A DNA stretch of 5,490 nt, from the NCBI GenBank assembly GCA_025450495.1, contig JANWHI010000085.1:1-5490 (forward strand), written 5' to 3'. How positions within the stretch are numbered: position 1 is the first letter of the stretch; every line of letters begins with the position of its first letter. The stretch is from Candidatus Dormiibacter sp. (lineage in GTDB: Bacteria; Chloroflexota; Dormibacteria; UBA8260). A model generated the notes under the pieces. That model had not been told where the DNA came from and did no database searches. It saw only the letters and a program-made list of their open reading frames with translations. Position numbers and translations under genes: made by a program. Shown here in pieces: positions 4,120 to 5,490 of this stretch.

Positions 4120-5490
4120 ATGACCACCGCACGTCGCACCGGCTGGACCCTCGCACTCGTCTCGGCAGCCCTTTTCATGGTGACCCTCGACAACCTGGTG
4201 GTCACGACGGCGTTGCCGAGCATCCATCGCGACCTCGGCGGCGGCATCGACAGCCTGGAGTGGACCGTCAATGCCTACACGCTGAGCTTTGCGGTTCTGC
4301 TCCTCACCGGCGCAGCGCTCGGTGACCGGTTCGGCAGGCGGCGCATGTTCAGCCTCGGGCTGGCCATCTTCACGCTCGGCTCAGCCGCCGCGGCGCTGGC
4401 GCCGAGCATCGGCGCGCTGATCGGCGCCCGAGCCCTCCAGGGGGCAGGCGGCGCGCTGGTGACCCCGCTGACGCTGACCCTGCTCTCCGAAGCGTTCCCC
4501 GCGGGACGTCGCGGCGTGGCGCTCGGCATCTGGTCGGGCATCAGCGGTCTGGGCGTCGCCCTGGGGCCGGTCGTCGGCGGCGCCGTGGTGGACGGCATCT
4601 CATGGCACTGGATCTTCTGGCTCAACGTGCCCATCGGGCTCGCGGTGGCCCCCCTGGCCCGGATCCGCCTCTCCGAGAGCTTCGGGCCGGCCGGCCGGGT
4701 CGACCTGCCCGGCCTGCTCCTGGCCAGCGCCGGCCTCTTCGGTGTCGTCTTCGGCCTGGTGCGGGCCAACGCGCTGGGGTGGACGAGCACCACGGTGCTG
4801 GCGTCGCTGCTGGGGGGCGCCGTCCTGGTTGCCGCGTTCGTTGCATGGGAGAAGCGGGCGACTTCCCCGATGCTGCCGCTGCGGTTCTTCCGCAGCCGCG
4901 CGTTCACGGCCACCAACGCGGTCTCGCTGGCCATGTACTTCGGGATGTTCGGGTCGATCTTCCTGCTCGCCCAGTACTTCCAGGTCGTCCAGCACTACTC
5001 GCCGTTGCAGGCCGGGCTGCGCACCCTGCCGTGGACGGCCATGCCGATGATCGTCGCGCCGATCGCCGGCGTGCTCTCTGACCGGATCGGCAGCCGGCCA
5101 CTGATGTTCACGGGCCTGGCACTGCAGTCGGGCGCGCTGGCCTGGCTGGTGACGGTGCTGGCGCCGGGCACCCCGTACACCTCGTTCATCGGTCCGTTCG
5201 TCCTGGCCGGCGCGGGCATGGCCATGGTGTTCGCGCCCGCGGCCAACGCGGTGCTGTCGGCGGTCCGTCCCGGCGAGGCGGGGCAGGCGTCGGGCGCCAC
5301 CAACGCCATCCGCGAGCTCGGCGGAGTGCTCGGCATCGCCGTGCTCGCCTCGGTGTTCGCGGCGGCCGGTGGCTACGCCAGCCCGGCCATCTTCGTGGCG
5401 GGACTGAGGCCCGCCGTCGTGGTCGGAGCTGCGGTTCTCGGCGCCGGCGCGATCGCGGCCCTGGCGGTGCCCGGACTGCGCCGGCGTGAC
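4120..5490 (+). CDS. DHA2-type MFS multidrug exporter (EmrB/QacA family), 3' end missing
   Basis: The frame is open from ATG 4120 to the last base, giving 457 residues without a stop; family members are ~470-510, so little is missing. It is an inner-membrane proton-coupled drug antiporter by family, with 14 predicted helices. The first helix carries LDNLVVTTALP (residues 23-33), the DHA2 form of motif D1. Motif A GAALGDRFGRRR is at 64-75, motif B RALQGAGGAL at 104-113, and antiporter motif C GLGVALGPVVGG at 143-154, which is the hallmark of exporters rather than importers. A second motif-A-like loop, GVLSDRIGSRP, occurs in the C-terminal half. The AAGGAG ribosome site fixes the start. The adjoining TetR gene with a shared operator sequence indicates substrate-inducible expression. 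The substrate cannot be told from the sequence. Confidence 0.95.
   Translation, partial: MTTARRTGWTLALVSAALFMVTLDNLVVTTALPSIHRDLGGGIDSLEWTVNAYTLSFAVLLLTGAALGDRFGRRRMFSLGLAIFTLGSAAAALAPSIGALIGARALQGAGGALVTPLTLTLLSEAFPAGRRGVALGIWSGISGLGVALGPVVGGAVVDGISWHWIFWLNVPIGLAVAPLARIRLSESFGPAGRVDLPGLLLASAGLFGVVFGLVRANALGWTSTTVLASLLGGAVLVAAFVAWEKRATSPMLPLRFFRSRAFTATNAVSLAMYFGMFGSIFLLAQYFQVVQHYSPLQAGLRTLPWTAMPMIVAPIAGVLSDRIGSRPLMFTGLALQSGALAWLVTVLAPGTPYTSFIGPFVLAGAGMAMVFAPAANAVLSAVRPGEAGQASGATNAIRELGGVLGIAVLASVFAAAGGYASPAIFVAGLRPAVVVGAAVLGAGAIAALAVPGLRRRD

Noticed and set aside
3488..4156. 222-codon minus-strand open frame across tetR
   Set aside because: Antisense to a clear TetR gene and spanning both operators; no family resemblance and no ribosome site noted.
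4275..4934. 219-codon minus-strand open frame inside the exporter gene
   Set aside because: Low-complexity Arg/Ser/Pro/Ala translation fully antisense to a well-conserved MFS transporter with all its motifs.
1..5490. Mobile element, CRISPR array, tRNA or rRNA
   Set aside because: No transposase or integrase frame, terminal inverted repeats, regularly spaced direct repeats or cloverleaf sequence was seen.

Overview
This 5.5 kb window is GC-rich with strongly G/C-biased third codon positions, GTG and TTG starts, and at least one gene that looks leaderless. That suggests a high-GC chromosome of the Actinomycetota type or a neighbouring phylum (Chloroflexota or Dormibacterota). The pairing of the TPR protein with the ParA-like gene reminds me most of the latter two, but this comes from memory of families and the sequence alone does not settle it. 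Genes are packed tightly. There is no gap over 300 bases and no sign of rRNA, tRNA, CRISPR or insertion sequences.

Layout. (a) 1-990 (+): the 3' part of a GGDEF-EAL signalling gene, ending with a complete EAL phosphodiesterase domain that should hydrolyse cyclic di-GMP. (b) 987-1883 (-): a 298-residue TPR protein with a beta-rich, HIRAN-like middle and an acidic tail. It converges on the EAL gene, and the two stop codons share one CTAG palindrome. (c) 1884-1961: a 78-base divergent intergenic region with a symmetric -10-like element that could serve both strands. (d) 1962-2786 (+): a ParA/Soj-type ATPase without a ParB. Its stop overlaps the start of (e) 2786-3079 (+): a 97-residue protein with a basic N-terminus, a plausible partner or cargo adaptor for the ATPase. 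(f) 3111-3473 (+): a YdeI/OmdA-family protein that appears to lack its C-terminal part. (g) 3509-4072 (+): a TetR-family repressor. (h) 4120 to beyond the window end (+): a 14-helix DHA2-type (EmrB/QacA) MFS exporter.

Two functional units stand out. The first is a possible ParA-based positioning module: the ATPase, its small coupled partner, and perhaps the divergent TPR protein. The second is a TetR-controlled efflux cassette. The same 18-base operator-like sequence (17 of 18 identical) lies once inside the tetR promoter, between a perfect -35 and a good -10, and once just upstream of the exporter's Shine-Dalgarno. This is a clear case for autoregulation and co-repression of repressor and pump.
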